A DNA stretch of 64,000 bases from Loripinus fragilis (Eukaryota; Mollusca; Bivalvia; Lucinida; Lucinidae). The notes under the pieces were generated by a model. That model was not told where the DNA came from. It saw only the letters and a list, made by a program, of their open reading frames with translations, and made no database searches. The stretch lies in assembly GCA_964019695.1 (NCBI GenBank), contig OZ026522.1:16180687-16244686 (forward strand). The letters run 5' to 3'. Position numbers and translations under genes: made by a program. This document shows, in pieces, positions 11,160-23,173 of the stretch (positions within the stretch are counted from its first letter, which is position 1; each line of letters begins with the position of its first letter).

Positions 11160-11607
11160 TTTGCTCCGGTATTCAGTTTAATTTACTGTTGAGTCCTTAT
11201 CCTTGCTTTATCTTCTTGTTATATCTTGATTTATATGTTTTAGGAGATGATGCATTGATAAGTTAGGGGTCTTTCATGCAAACCAAATATCTATGTGTCT
11301 TGATCCACATCTGAATTAAGGGTGAGGTTGGCGCCGTTAAACCGGTTTAAGCCCTCCAGTAAAATATTTTACTGACCGTTCCAAGTCGGTACTTCTTTTG
11401 TGGATCTTTTATGTTTTTGTTCTGTCTTGTGTTTGCTATGTTTTGTGCACGTCTGTTTATATGTGCTTTGTGGTCACCTGCTGGGAAAGGGCTGACCTCT
11501 TGGCTCTCGTTTGTGGTGTCTTCTGTGAGTTTGTCACTTTCCCATTGGTATCCTGGGTCAGGTGTGGTACTTGATTGTATCGATTCCTGATCTTTGCACC
11601 ATTACTT
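11160..11607 (+). mobile_element. 3' fragment of the RT element (copy C)
   Basis: This is the reverse complement of 45115-45560 in copy B, ending at the same 3' terminus (GCACCATTACTTACTTTT). It covers only the presumed 3' untranslated end. By eye, the terminal ~130 bp is almost identical to copy B, while 11170-11480 differs at about 35 sites, of which about 27 are A here and G in copy B on the element's sense strand. Likely 5'-truncated on insertion, as is usual for target-primed elements. Confidence 0.75.
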
Positions 11608-12783
11608 ACTTTTGTCAGTGCTACCATGGGTAGAGCTAATCTCAACGCAAGTGGAGTCTCTATTGTTCATTCATCCATTTGTCTGTCTATCTATAAACTC
11701 GAAGCCAATATACATATTGCTTCGAGCAATAAACTTCCCTTGTTTGCACATCCTTGTAAGACAATAGGCCATTTTTTCTGAAACTTATCTCGGACGTTCT
11801 TTTAGTGGCCTGATTATAAAACAGTCGAATCTCATAAATTCGAAGTCCTCGCGACTAGATGTTTTATTTCAAATTGTCAGTAGCTCGAATAATAAGTTGA
11901 TACAAAAAACATAACTTCAAAAATGATTATTATCAGGGAGTTTTTTCAACCATATATACGTTTTGGGTGATTCTCAAGGATACGTTTCTTTTTCAACCCA
12001 AAATGTATGTTACTTTTGACATAAATGGGTCCTATTCTCTGAATCCAGTGTATCACAAATTTATTTCGAATTTGCAAGTACTTTTTAAAAAAAAATGGGG
12101 TTTAAATATCGAGGTTTAACGATACCTGTGACTTCGATTCCATTTTGTCAACAAATATGGCTGCCTGTGGCTAACTTTGATTAGTTGCATTTGTATTCTC
12201 CTACAAACTTGCTAGTCTAAGTTTTTAATCAGCCTAAAATGTTCATCTAATGATCTTGCTCTGCACATGTGACTCAGTGATTTCATTCTGTCAACGTAAA
12301 GAATCAAATCAAACAAAAATAAACAAATCATTCTGTCAACAAATATGGCTTCAAGTGTCTATTTTTGACTTTATTAGTTATCTATTCTCCACTAAACCTA
12401 CTTATCCCATTCTTTTGTAACCAACCTAAACTGTTCTAGTGGTCCAGCGCCTGCTGACTTGGTTCTCATACTTCTTTCAAATAAGCTTAACGGCCCTAAC
12501 TCGAAAGTTTTAATTTGCTTCCGCCATCTGTCTTGTGTTGATGTAGTTATAATCCTCCTCTGGTAGGAGCGCCGCTCCAGGTTGGAACGTTGATAAAAGT
12601 AGGTAAAAGTTCAATAAAACCATGCAAGGAACCTCACTTTTTTTTAAAATCATCTTCTATAAGTAACTTATGTACAACTATCGAATAGGTACGGGCGGCC
12701 ATTATCTCCTCGGACAATCTGACAGCTGACTGAAGACATACTGAAGTTTTGAGGATAAATGTCCAGTTACAGAAGTACTGTTT
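11608..12783. other. No gene recognised
   Basis: AT-rich sequence with a loose direct repeat ('tttcattctgtcaac' and 'ttgattagttgcat.tattctc' type phrases at about 12165-12240 and 12330-12400). Nothing else is supported. Confidence 0.4.
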
Positions 12784-13047
12784 TTACGTGTTTATATTTT
12801 TGTGAGTGACAATAATGCCATTGAGATGACCAAATGTATTGGTACGTATGTTGTAGAAGGCAGGACACCTCGATGCTAAGTGTAGTAGATCTTCGTCCTC
12901 AAAGTAACAATGTTGACAAACTGCATCTACTGTTCCAGAGCTGAATATCTGTCGATTCTTTTGAAGAATGTACGTACTGGTGAGGATTCTCGCTTTAACA
13001 CCTGCCTTCTTGACATCTGTGACCGCGGACTCCACTGTTCTCCACAT
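12784..13047 (-). pseudogene. Non-LTR retrotransposon C-terminal fragment
   Basis: An 87-codon open frame contains VKARILTSTYILQKNRQIF followed by a Cys/His pattern (CQHCYFEDEDLLHLASRC: C-x2-C, then H and C). That layout, a basic 'AR.LT.TY.LQ..R..F' stretch just before a CCHC-like knuckle, is typical of the region after the reverse transcriptase in several LINE groups. Everything upstream (RT, endonuclease) is absent, so this is a scrap of an element. Clade not determinable. Confidence 0.5.
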
Positions 13048-13408
13048 TAAATGCGTGGCACCAAGATGTAGGTTATAAACTGATAAGTTTTTTTCAGAGA
13101 TTTCTTAGTCTTAATGTCATTCACTAGCTGTTTAGTATGTCTCTTCTAACACACACATGTATCACTGCTGAGATTATTATTTAAGAAATAGATTCATGCT
13201 CGCAGTGATTTGTTGCTTAATATATCACTGGCTGGAGGTCAGTCGTTAAAGTGGATGAATCACGAGCGCAAAGTTAACGTCAAAATTTATGTCAGTCTGT
13301 ACTGGTTATTGGCATGCATACATATTTTCTCTGCATTGTTTCAAACAATCCACACGTTTTTGACAAGTTATGCCTGTCTGAAATCGGCGAGTATGAACAG
13401 GACATACC

Positions 13409-13636
13409 CAGTGGCGGCTCCAGAGGGGTATCAGGGGGTTCAAGCAAACCCCTTCCCCGCCCCCCCCCCATTTTTAAATATCCTAGGAAAATGAAATAAT
13501 GTGGTCTCAGTGAGATAAAATTATTTCAATTTCGTGGGCTATTTAAGAAAAAACAGATAAAATCAGCAATGCGAACCCTCTACACAATTATACATATGAA
13601 CCCCCTTTCCAGAAATCCTAGATCCGCCGCCGATGG
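13409..13636. mobile_element. hAT-like non-autonomous element with CAGTGGCGG end
   Basis: The left end CAGTGGCGGCTCCAGAGGGG and the right end, whose complement contains CGGCGGCGGATCTAGG, are G-rich inverted termini. CAGTGGCGG-type ends are characteristic of many hAT-derived MITEs. The interior carries a decayed palindrome (gaaataatgtggtctcag..), which is perfect in the related copy at 36010-36165. Long C-runs sit just inside the ends, as in the related copies. Confidence 0.5.
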
Positions 13637-13913
13637 TACCACAATAATGGATCTCATTACAACCAGTGGGACCGCCAGGAAGAGACACAGAGCACAGGCA
13701 TTCACATGACAGCACAAACACAAATAGAAGCAAGCAGCTCTCTCTTCATCAACACTGATTGCAAAACTATAAATGACATTAAGAAAAGGACCCAGCACAA
13801 GGCTTACACCACGGGAGCTACACCAAAGAATGAATCCAAAACAACTTAGTTACGACCTTTCATTAAACAGCAGCTCAGCCACCTGCAGAGTTTAGCTGGG
13901 CTGAACGAAAACG

Positions 13914-16695
13914 CCATGGCAATAGAGCTGGCATCCTGGTCAGTGTTGGTGTCACTCATATTGCTAATCACCACGGCATCAGAGCTGCCATCCTAGTCAG
14001 TGTTGGTGTCACTCACATTGCTAATCACCACGGCATCAGAGCTAGCATCCTAGTCAGTGTTGGTGTCACTCACGTTGTTTATCACCATGGCATCAGAGCT
14101 AGCATCCTAGTCAGTGTTGGTGTCACTCACATTGTTAATCACCATGGCATCAGAGCTGCCATCCTAGTCAGTGTTGGTGTCACTCACGTCGCTAATCACC
14201 ATGTCATCAGAGCTAGCATCCAAGTCAGTGTTGGTGTCACTCACATTGCTAATCACCATGTCATCAGAGCTAGCATACTAGTCAGTGTTGGTGTCACTCA
14301 CGTTGTTTATCACCATGGCATCAGAGCTGGCATTCTAGTCAGTGTTGATGTCACTCACATTGCTTATCACCACGGCATCAGAGCTAGCATCCTAGTCAGT
14401 GTTGGTGTCACTCACATTGTTTATCACCATGGCATCAGAGCTGGCATCCTAGTCAGTGCTGGTGTCACTCACATTGCTAATCACCATGGCATTGAGAGCT
14501 AGCATCCTAGTTAGTGTTGGTGTCACTCACGTTGTTTATCACCATGGCATCAGAGCTGGCATTCTAGTCAGTGTTGGTGTCACTCACATTACTAATCACC
14601 AAGGCATCAGAACTGGCATCCTAGTCAGTGTTGGTGTCACTCACATTAATAATCACCAAGGCATCAGAACTGGCATCCTAGTCAGTGTTGGTGTCACTCA
14701 CATTGCTAATCACCAAGGCATCAGAGCTGGCATCCTAGTCAGTAATGGTGTCACTCACATTGCTAATCACCAAAGCATCAGAACTGGCATCCTAGTCAGT
14801 GTTGGTGTCACTCACATTGCTAATCACCAAGGTATCAGAGCTGGCATCCTAGTCAGTGTTGGTGTCACTCACGTCGCTAATCACCACAGCATCAGAGCTA
14901 GCATTCTAGTCAGTGTTGGTGTCACTCACATTGCTAATCACCACAGCATCAGAGCTAGCATCCTAGTCAGTGTTGGTGTCACTCACATTGTTTAACACCA
15001 TGGCATCAGAGCTAGCATCCTAGTCAGTGTTGGTGTCACTCACATTGCTAATCACCATGGCATCAGAGCTAGCATCCTAGTCAGTGTTGGTGTCACTCAC
15101 ATTGCTTATCACCATGGTATCAGAGCTAGCATCCTAGTCAGTGTTGGTGTCACTCACGTCGCTAATCACCAGGGATCAGAGCTAGCATCCTAGTCAGTGT
15201 TGGTGTTACTCACATTGCTAATCACCAAGGCATCAGAACTGGCATCCTAGTCAGTGTTGGTGTCACTCACATTGCTAATCACCAAGGCATCAAAACTGGC
15301 ATTCTAGTCAGTGTTGGTGTCACTCACATTGCTAATCACCAAGGCATCAGAACTGGCATCCTAGTCAGTGTTGGTGTCACTCACATTGTTTATCACCATG
15401 GCATCAGAGCTAGCATCCTAGTCAGTGTTGGTGTCACTCACATTGCTAATCACCAAGGCATCAGAACTGGCATCCTAGACAGTGTTGGTGTCACTCACAT
15501 TGTTTATCACCATGGCATCAGAGCTAGCATCCTAGTCAGTGTTGGTGTTACTCACATTGCTAATCACCATGGCATCAGAGCTGGCATCCTAGTCAGTAAT
15601 GGTGTCACTCACATTGCTAATCACCAAAGCATCAGAACTGGCATCCTAGTCAGTGTTGGTGTCACTCACATTGCTAATCACCAAGGTATCAGAGCTGGCA
15701 TCCTAGTCAGTGTTGGTGTCACTCACGTCGCTAATCACCACAGCATCAGAGCTAGCATTCTAGTCAGTGTTGGTGTCACTCACATTGCTAATCACCACAG
15801 CATCAGAGCTAGCATCCTAGTCAGTGTTGGTGTCACTCACATTGTTTAACACCATGGCATCAGAGCTAGCATCCTAGTCAGTGTTGGTGTCACTCACATT
15901 GCTAATCACCATGGCATCAGAGCTAGCATCCTAGTCAGTGTTGGTGTCACTCACATTGCTTATCACCATGGTATCAGAGCTAGCATCCTAGTCAGTGTTG
16001 GTGTCACTCACGTCGCTAATCACCAGGGATCAGAGCTAGCATCCTAGTCAGTGTTGGTGTTACTCACATTGCTAATCACCAAGGCATCAGAACTGGCATC
16101 CTAGTCAGTGTTGGTGTCACTCACATTGCTAATCACCAAGGCATCAAAACTGGCATTCTAGTCAGTGTTGGTGTCACTCACATTGCTAATCACCAAGGCA
16201 TCAGAACTGGCATCCTAGTCAGTGTTGGTGTCACTCACATTGTTTATCACCATGGCATCAGAGCTAGCATCCTAGTCAGTGTTGGTGTCACTCACATTGC
16301 TAATCACCAAGGCATCAGAACTGGCATCCTAGACAGTGTTGGTGTCACTCACATTGTTTATCACCATGGCATCAGAGCTAGCATCCTAGTCAGTGTTGGT
16401 GTTACTCACATTGCTAATCACCATGGCATCAGAGCTAGCATCCTAGTCAGTGTTGGTGTCACTCACGTCGCTAATCACCAGGGATCAGAGCTAGCATCCT
16501 AGTCAGTGTTGGTGTCACTCACGTCGCTTATCACCATGGCATCAGAGCTGGCATCCTTGTCAGTGTTGGTGTCACTCACATTGCTAATCACCAAGGCATC
16601 AGAGCTGGCATCCTAGTTAGTGTTGGTGTCACTCACATTGCTTATCACCATGGCATGAGAGGTGGCATAGTAGTCAGTGTTGGTATTACTTGAAG
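13914..16695. repeat. 57-bp minisatellite, about 48 units
   Basis: The unit runs from 'cagagctagcatcctagtca' through 'gtgttggtgtcactcac' to 'attgctaatcaccatggcat'. The period is 57 bp (19 codons), so any frame without a stop stays open for many units; the 179-codon open frame at 14456-14995 is explained by this and is not called. A few units are 56 bp (CACCAGGGATCAG variant). Inside the array, 14741-15594 and 15595-16434 are a tandem higher-order duplication with period 854 bp. Confidence 0.95.
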
Positions 16696-16722
16696 CAGTG
16701 ATATTTCTTGTAATCTTTACAC

Positions 16723-16966
16723 ATTTGGGTCGCGACATGTTATTTCCAGCAATGTGGCATTTTGACAAGTGTAGACTCAGACGAGCATCTACAGCCTCCT
16801 GTTAAGTTTAGAAACTCCAAATGCTGTTCGGCCAGTAGTTTGACACTCCTTAAATATTCAAGCGGCTAGCAATGGCTCTGATCAGACTGCGCGTTTGCGC
16901 AGGCTTGTCTAAGCCTTTGCTGGTCTCACATACCACATTGTTTGAAACTCATGTCGCGGCTCAAAT
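16723..16966. mobile_element. Palindrome-cored MITE family 1, copy e
   Basis: In inverted orientation relative to copies a-d, with ends GGGTCGCGACATG and CATGTCGCGGCTCA. It sits exactly between the 57-bp and 41-bp minisatellites. Confidence 0.7.
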
Positions 16967-17052
16967 GTAAAAAAAATCAGACCATTCAGACTACAAGAAC
17001 TGAAACTCTAGGTCACTTTCTTGAACTTGGAACAACCTTTAGCACTTAGTCT

Positions 17053-19182
17053 AAGTGACACAAGAAAACAGACCTAGCCTTGCCATACGGTGTAAGGAAA
17101 ACAAGAAGACAGACCAACCCTTGCCATACGGTGTAAGAGACACAAGAACACAGACCAACCCTTGCAATACGGTGTAAGAGACACAAGAACACAGACCAAC
17201 CCTTGCAATACGGTGTAAGAGACACAATAACACAGACCAACCCTTGCAATACGGTGTAAGAGACACAATAACACGGACCAACCCTTGCAATACGGTGTAA
17301 GAGGCACAATAACACAGACCAACCCTTGCCATACGGTGTAAGAGACACAAGAATACAGACCAACCCTTGGCATACGGTGTAAGAGACACAAGAACACTGA
17401 CCAACCCTTGCCATACGGTGTAAGAGACACAATAACACAGACCAACCCTTGCAATACGGTGTAAGAGACACAAGAACACAGACCAACCCTTGCAATACGG
17501 TGTAAGAGACACAAGAACACAGACCAACCCTTGCAATACGGTGTAAGAGACACAAGAACACAGACCAACCCTTGCAATACGGTCTAAGAGACACAATAAC
17601 ACGGACCAACCCTTGCAATACGGTGTAAGAGACACAATAACACAGACCAACCCTTGCCATACGATGTAAGAGACACAAGAATACAGACCAACCCTTGGCA
17701 TACGGTGTAAGAGACACAAGAACACTGACCAACCCTTGCCATACGGTGTAAGAGACACAATAACACAGACCAACCCTTGCCATACGGTGTAAGAGACACA
17801 ATAACACAGACCAACCCTTGCAATACGGTGTAAGAGACACAATAACACGGACCAACCCTTGCAATACGGTGTAAGAGACACAATAACACGGACCAAACCT
17901 TGCCATACGGTGTAAGAGACACAAGAACACAGACCAAACCTTGCAATACTGTGTAAGAGACACAAGAACACAGACCAACCCTTGCCATACAGTGTAAGAG
18001 ACACAATAATACAGACCAACCCTTGGCATACGGTTTAAGAGACACAAGAAAACAGACCTGGCCTTGCCATACGGTGTAAGAGACACAAGAACACAGACCA
18101 ACCCTTGCCATATGGAGTAAGAGACCCAAGAACACAGACCAACCCTTGCAATACGGTGTAAGAGACACAAGAATACAGACCAACCCTTGGTATACGGTTT
18201 AAGAGACACAAGAAAACAGACCTAGCCTTGACATACGGTGTAAGAGACACAAGAACCAGACCAACACTTGCCACTAAGTTTCAGATACACACGAACATGG
18301 GCAAACTAATGACACTCGATCATTGGTAAGACACACAAAAACCAGACAACCCCTGGCACATGGTGTAAGAGACACAATGATACAGACCAACCCTTGGTAT
18401 ACGGTTTAAGAGACACAAGAATACAGACCAACCCTTGGTATACGGTTTAAGAGACACAAGAAAACAGACCTAGCCTTGCCATACAGTGTAAGAGACACAA
18501 GAATACAGACCAACCCTTGACATACGGTGTGAGAGACACAAGAATACAGACCAACCCTTGACATACGGTGTAAGAGACACAAGAAAACAGACCTAGCCTT
18601 GCCATACAGTGTAAGAGACACAATGATACAGACCAACCCTTGACATACGGTGTAAGAGACACAAGAATACAGACCAACCCTTGGTATACGGTTTAAGAGA
18701 CACAAGAAAACAGACCTAGCCTTGCAATACAGTGTAAGAGACACAAGAATACAGACCAACCCTTGGCATACGGTTTAAGAGACACAAGAAAACAGACCTA
18801 GCCTTGACATACGGTGTAAGAGACACAAGAACCAGACCAACACTTGCCACTCAGTTTCAGATACACACGAACATGGGCAAACTAATGACACTCGATCATT
18901 GGTAAGACACACAAAAACCAGACAACCCCTGGCACATGGTGTAAGAGACACAATGATACAGACCAACAGTTGTCACATGGTGTTAGAGACACAAGAACAC
19001 AGACCAACACGTGCGATCAAAGGCACACAAGAACCAGACTAACATTGCCACTCAATTTAAAACTTACAAAAACACGGGCAAACCTTTGGCACTCGATCAT
19101 TGTAAGACACACAAGAACCAGACTAACCCTTGGCGCATCGTGTAAGAGACACAAGGACACAGACCAACCCTTAGCGCATGGT
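17053..19182. repeat. 41-bp minisatellite, main block
   Basis: The unit 'agaccaacccttgcaatacg' + 'gtgtaagagacacaagaacac' has a 41-bp period. Because 41 is not a multiple of 3 and the unit has no stop in the minus frames, all three minus frames are open for hundreds of codons (up to 387), each with a 41-residue period. These are artefacts and are not called as genes. 18218-18382 recurs at 18792-18956, an offset of 574 = 14 x 41 bp, showing higher-order duplication. Units become more divergent towards 19182. Confidence 0.95.
19166..19182 (+). repeat. Left target-site duplication of the LINE
   Basis: AACCCTTAGCGCATGGT is repeated exactly at 27043-27059, just after the poly(A) tail. The TTAGC variant is rarer in the array than TTGGC, which supports a true target duplication rather than two neighbouring satellite units. 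Confidence 0.75.
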
Positions 19183-21530
19183 ACCATTGTGTGATATTCA
19201 GTAAAAGTTTAGACAATATTGTACAAGTAGTGTGGACCCGGACCAGGCTGCTCTTAAAAGAACTGTCTGATTGGGGTCCGGAAAACTAGTAATTCACTTT
19301 GTAATAGTAAGTGACACTGGGCAAATGTTTAGACAGACAATCTTATACAAGCAGTGCAGATCCAGATCAGACTGCTCTTGAAAGAACTGTCTGGTCTGGG
19401 TCCGCAAAAGCTTGTAATTCACTTTGTAACAGTAAGAGACACTGAGTAAATGTTTGGACAGACAATCTTTTACACAATGCAGACCTAAATCCGGATGCTC
19501 TTGGAAGAGCTGTCTGACCGGGATCTGAAAAGCTTGTAACTCACTTTGTAGAAGTTAGTGACACTGAGTAAATGTAATTGAGCGTCATTCAGCTAAAATT
19601 GGTGCAGGCAATTTTGACAATTAAACTGTGCAAACCCAGATTGGGCTGCTCTTGGATGAGCTGAGTCTGGTCAGAGTTTGCTATAGTTGCAATTCTACTG
19701 GTGCCATTATGCAATTCTATTGGTGCCATTGTGTGATATTCAGTAAAAATTTAGACAATCTTGTACAAACAGGGCAGACCCGAATCAGGCTGCTCTTAAA
19801 AGAACTGTCCGATCGGGGTCCGCAAAACGTGTGATTCTCTTTGTAACAGTTAGTGACACTGGGCAAATATTTAGACAGACAATCATGTACAAACAGTGCA
19901 GACCCGGATCTGACTGCCCTTGGAAGAACAGTCTGGTCTGGGTCCGCAAAAGCTTGTAATTTACTTTGTAACAGTTATACTGAGTGAATGTTTGGACAGA
20001 CAAATTTTTACACAGTGCGGACCCGGATGGGGATGCTCTTGAAATAGCTATCTGATCTTGGTCTGCAAAACTTGTAATTTACTCGGTAAAAGTGAGTGTC
20101 AATGAGTAAATGTTTGGACAGACAATCTTGTACAACCAGTGCAGACAATCTGGTGCAATCAGTGCAGACCCAGATCAGACTGCTCTTAAAAGAACTGTCT
20201 GATCAGGGTCTGCAAAATCTTGTAATTCACTTTGTAACACTTAGGTACACTGAGTAAAGGTCTAGACAGACAATCCTATACAAGCAGTGCAGACCCGGAT
20301 CGGGTTACTCTTGAAAGAGCTGTCTATTCTGGGTCCGCAAAGATGTAATTCAATTTGTAACTTACAACACTGAGTTAATGTGTGGACAGACAATCTTATA
20401 CAAGCTGTGTGGACTCAGATCAGGCTGCTCTTAAAAGAACTGTCTGATCGGGGTCTGCAAAGCTTGTTATTCATTTTGTAACAGATAGGGATAATGAGTG
20501 AGTGTTTAGACAGACAATCTATGATAATCAGTGCAGACCAAGATGAGACCACTCTTGACAAAGTGCTGTCAGATCAGAGTGAGCAATACATGCAATTTCA
20601 TTTGTTACATCAATTGACATCAAATTATGGCAGATATCTTTAATATGAATTTTAGAATGTGTACAATAAAGGTAATTTAGGGATGTAGGTTATACTAAAA
20701 TGCTTTATAAAACATTAATTTTCAAGTAAAGGTTGAGAGACAATCAGGGGCCAACATTCCAGACCCAGATCAGAAATCTCTTAAAAGAGGGGTCTGGAAG
20801 GGGTCTGCAATGTTGGCAATATGATTTATACCACTATGTGACATTCAGTTAAAATTGGTACGGGCAAACTGTGCAAATCCAGATCAGAGGGCTCTTGGAA
20901 GAGCTGTCTGGTCAGGGTTTGCTATATTGGGAAATTCAGTATAAGTTGAGACAGACAATCTTGTACAAGCACTGCGGACCCGGATCAGGCCGCTCTTAAA
21001 AGAACTGTCTGATTGGGGTCTGCAAAACTTGTAATTCACTCTCTAACAGTTTGTGACAATGGGTAACAGTTTAGACGGACAACCTTGTACAAACAGTGCG
21101 GACCCATATCGGGCTGCTCTAGGAAAAGGCTGTCTGATCGGGGTAAGCAAATTTGTATTTCACTTTGTAACAGTTAGTGACACTGAGTAAATGTTTTGTC
21201 AGACAGTCTTATACAAGCAGTCCAGACCCAGATCAGCCTGCTCTTTGGAGAGCTGTCTGATCGGGGTCCGCATAGCTTGTAATACACCTTTAAACGGTCA
21301 GTGACACTGAGTAAATGTTTAGACAGACAATGTTGTACAAGCAGTGCAGACCCAGATCAGGCTGCTCTTTGGGGAGCTGTCTGATCGGGATCTGCATAGC
21401 TTGAAACAATTAGTGACACTTAAAGTAAATGTTCAGATTGACAATCTTTGACAAACAGTGCAGACCAAAATCAGATTGCTCTTAACAAAGTGTTGTCTGG
21501 TTGGGGTCAACAATGTTTGCAATATCATCT
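19183..21530 (+). promoter_or_regulatory. LINE 5' tandem monomers (~124 bp, ~19 copies)
   Basis: A recurring unit has 'gcagacccggatcaggctgc' + 'tcttaaaagaactgtctgat' + 'cggggtccgcaa', then 'cttgtaattcactttgtaac' and 'gacactgagtaaatgtttag'. Start points near 19232, 19355, 19479, 19627, 19772, 19898, 20015, 20163, 20287, 20406, 20534 and so on to 21453 give spacings of about 117-150 bp. Each monomer holds an imperfect hairpin of about 19 bp per arm (GCAGACCCGGATC..CTG against CAG..GATCGGGGTCCGC). By analogy with rodent L1, tandem monomers at the 5' end of a LINE are likely to act as promoter units; that role is inference. The first monomer is truncated at the element boundary. Confidence 0.8.
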
Positions 21531-22168
21531 GTCAAATTGGTTGACATCTGTCTACGTCATACATCTTTATGCTGAATTTTAAAATGTGTACAGTAAAGGG
21601 GATGGATATTCAACTCTTTAGGAATGAATGTTATTCAATGTATCATTTATATATAAAAAAATGAGTTTTTTCTATAAGACACAAAAGGATACAAAACATG
21701 AACATCTCCATATTTGGAAAGATATCAAATCGTTCGTATAAAATGGAGTAGGAAAATGCATTACGTTTTGTATTAACACATATGAATCTATGTAAAGATA
21801 TTGATTATATATCTCAAACTTACTTCTTTTCACTCCTAAGATGACCCCAAATTACCCTTTTCAGTATGGAGTTGTACCTGTGATGTATCAAATATGTTTT
21901 CTGAAGTTGTTCAAGTGATAATTAACTCTGTAGATTTTACAGGTAATTATTCTGGAATTTAGTTGTATGAATATTTCATATATATAGAATATAGAATCTT
22001 TGATGTGTAAATCCAAGACATGTTATTTGAATTTCATTATTATGATTGTTTATCTGTTTGTTATACTAATGTTCTTTCTATTATCTTTCTTATCTTTCTT
22101 CTTTTATCAGCTATGCGGGTTGACTGGTTCTCTGATTAGTAATAGAAGTACACTTTTGATATATTTAA

Positions 22169-23173
22169 ATGGCTGAACTCAAAATACTATCTTTCAATGT
22201 TCAGGGTCTGGGTGGAATAAAAAAACAGAAAGATGTTTTTAACTACTTACAAAATAAGAATTTTGACATTTTATGTCTGCAAGACACTCATTTTACATCA
22301 GATCAAGAAATACATATAAGAAACAGATGGGAAGGAAACTGCTACTTTAGTGCCGCTCCTCAATCTAATGCTAGAGGTGTAGCTATATTTTTTAGTAAAA
22401 ATTTAGATTATAAAATACACAATCAAATACAAGACACAAATGGTAATTTATTGAATCTAGATATCACAATCTCTGATAAAAGACTATCTCTGATAAATGT
22501 TTATGGTCCTAATAAAGATGACCCCACCTTCTATGTAAATGTATTTAAAAGTATAACAGACATAGGAAATGATTTGTTTATAATTTGTGGAGATTTTAAC
22601 CTTACACTGAATCCAGATTTAGACTGTTTCAATTACAAACACATAAACAATCCAAAAGCAAGGGATTTTCTGTCAAATGTGATAGAAGAAAATAATCTTT
22701 TTGACACCTTTAGGGAACTTCATCCCTCTCAAAGAAGGTATACATGGAGACGTAAAAACCCTCTTAAACAATCTAGACTTGACTTTTTCTTAGTTACAGA
22801 AAATATTGTCAATTTAATAAAAAAATCTAAAATTGAAACTGGGTACAAATCTGATCATTCAATTGTTACATTAATATTAGCAATGGATAATTTTGTACAT
22901 GGTAAATCCCTATGGAAACATAATAATTCCCTGTTAACAGACGCAGAGTATCTCAAAACAATCAATTCCAAAATACAGGAAATCAAAAAACAATATTGTT
23001 TACCAGTTTATAATCATGATGCTATTGATGAAATTCCAGATGAGGAACTTCAGCTTGTTATTAATGATCAGTTATTTTTAGAAACAATTATGATGGAAAT
23101 AAGAGGGAAATCTATATCTTATGCATCCTATAAAACATCTTGTCCTACCAAGGGTTGCGATTGTCTAATCTAA
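22169..23173 (+). CDS. LINE ORF, N-terminal part: endonuclease domain
   Basis: Encodes an endonuclease/exonuclease/phosphatase-fold nuclease that would nick the genomic target. Visible motifs are LSFNVQGLGG (N10), ILCLQDTHFTS (D39, where the usual residue is Glu), GDFNLTLNPD (D142, N144), SRLDFFLV (D205) and SDHSIV (D229, H230), in the expected order. The start ATG at 22169 follows an A/T-rich leader (atttaaATGG). Codons up to about 23135 are LINE; the last 12 codons and the stop at 23171 come from the inserted MITE. The true ORF continues in the same frame after the MITE. Asp for Glu at position 39 may be a lineage feature rather than damage. Confidence 0.85.
   Translation: MAELKILSFNVQGLGGIKKQKDVFNYLQNKNFDILCLQDTHFTSDQEIHIRNRWEGNCYFSAAPQSNARGVAIFFSKNLDYKIHNQIQDTNGNLLNLDITISDKRLSLINVYGPNKDDPTFYVNVFKSITDIGNDLFIICGDFNLTLNPDLDCFNYKHINNPKARDFLSNVIEENNLFDTFRELHPSQRRYTWRRKNPLKQSRLDFFLVTENIVNLIKKSKIETGYKSDHSIVTLILAMDNFVHGKSLWKHNNSLLTDAEYLKTINSKIQEIKKQYCLPVYNHDAIDEIPDEELQLVINDQLFLETIMMEIRGKSISYASYKTSCPTKGCDCLI

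Noticed and set aside
11160..11607. APOBEC-like G-to-A deamination in copy C as the cause of the A/G differences from copy B.
   Set aside because: At the sites where copy A can be aligned, it mostly shares A with copy C, so the derived state is G in copy B.
14456..14995. 179-codon open frame with a GILVSVGVTHIANHQ repeat.
   Set aside because: Product of the 57-bp (19-codon) minisatellite. Most of the array has stops in the same frame, and no start context or splice signals support it.
17046..18274. Minus-strand open frames of up to 387 codons in overlapping frames (LTPYCKGWSVFLCLLHR-type repeats).
   Set aside because: The 41-bp unit has no stop in any minus frame and shifts frame every unit, so all three frames are open with a 41-residue period. 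This is an arithmetic consequence of the satellite, not a protein family.
17053..19182. CRISPR-like regular repeats.
   Set aside because: There are no unique spacers between repeats, no cas genes, and the DNA is clearly animal nuclear sequence.
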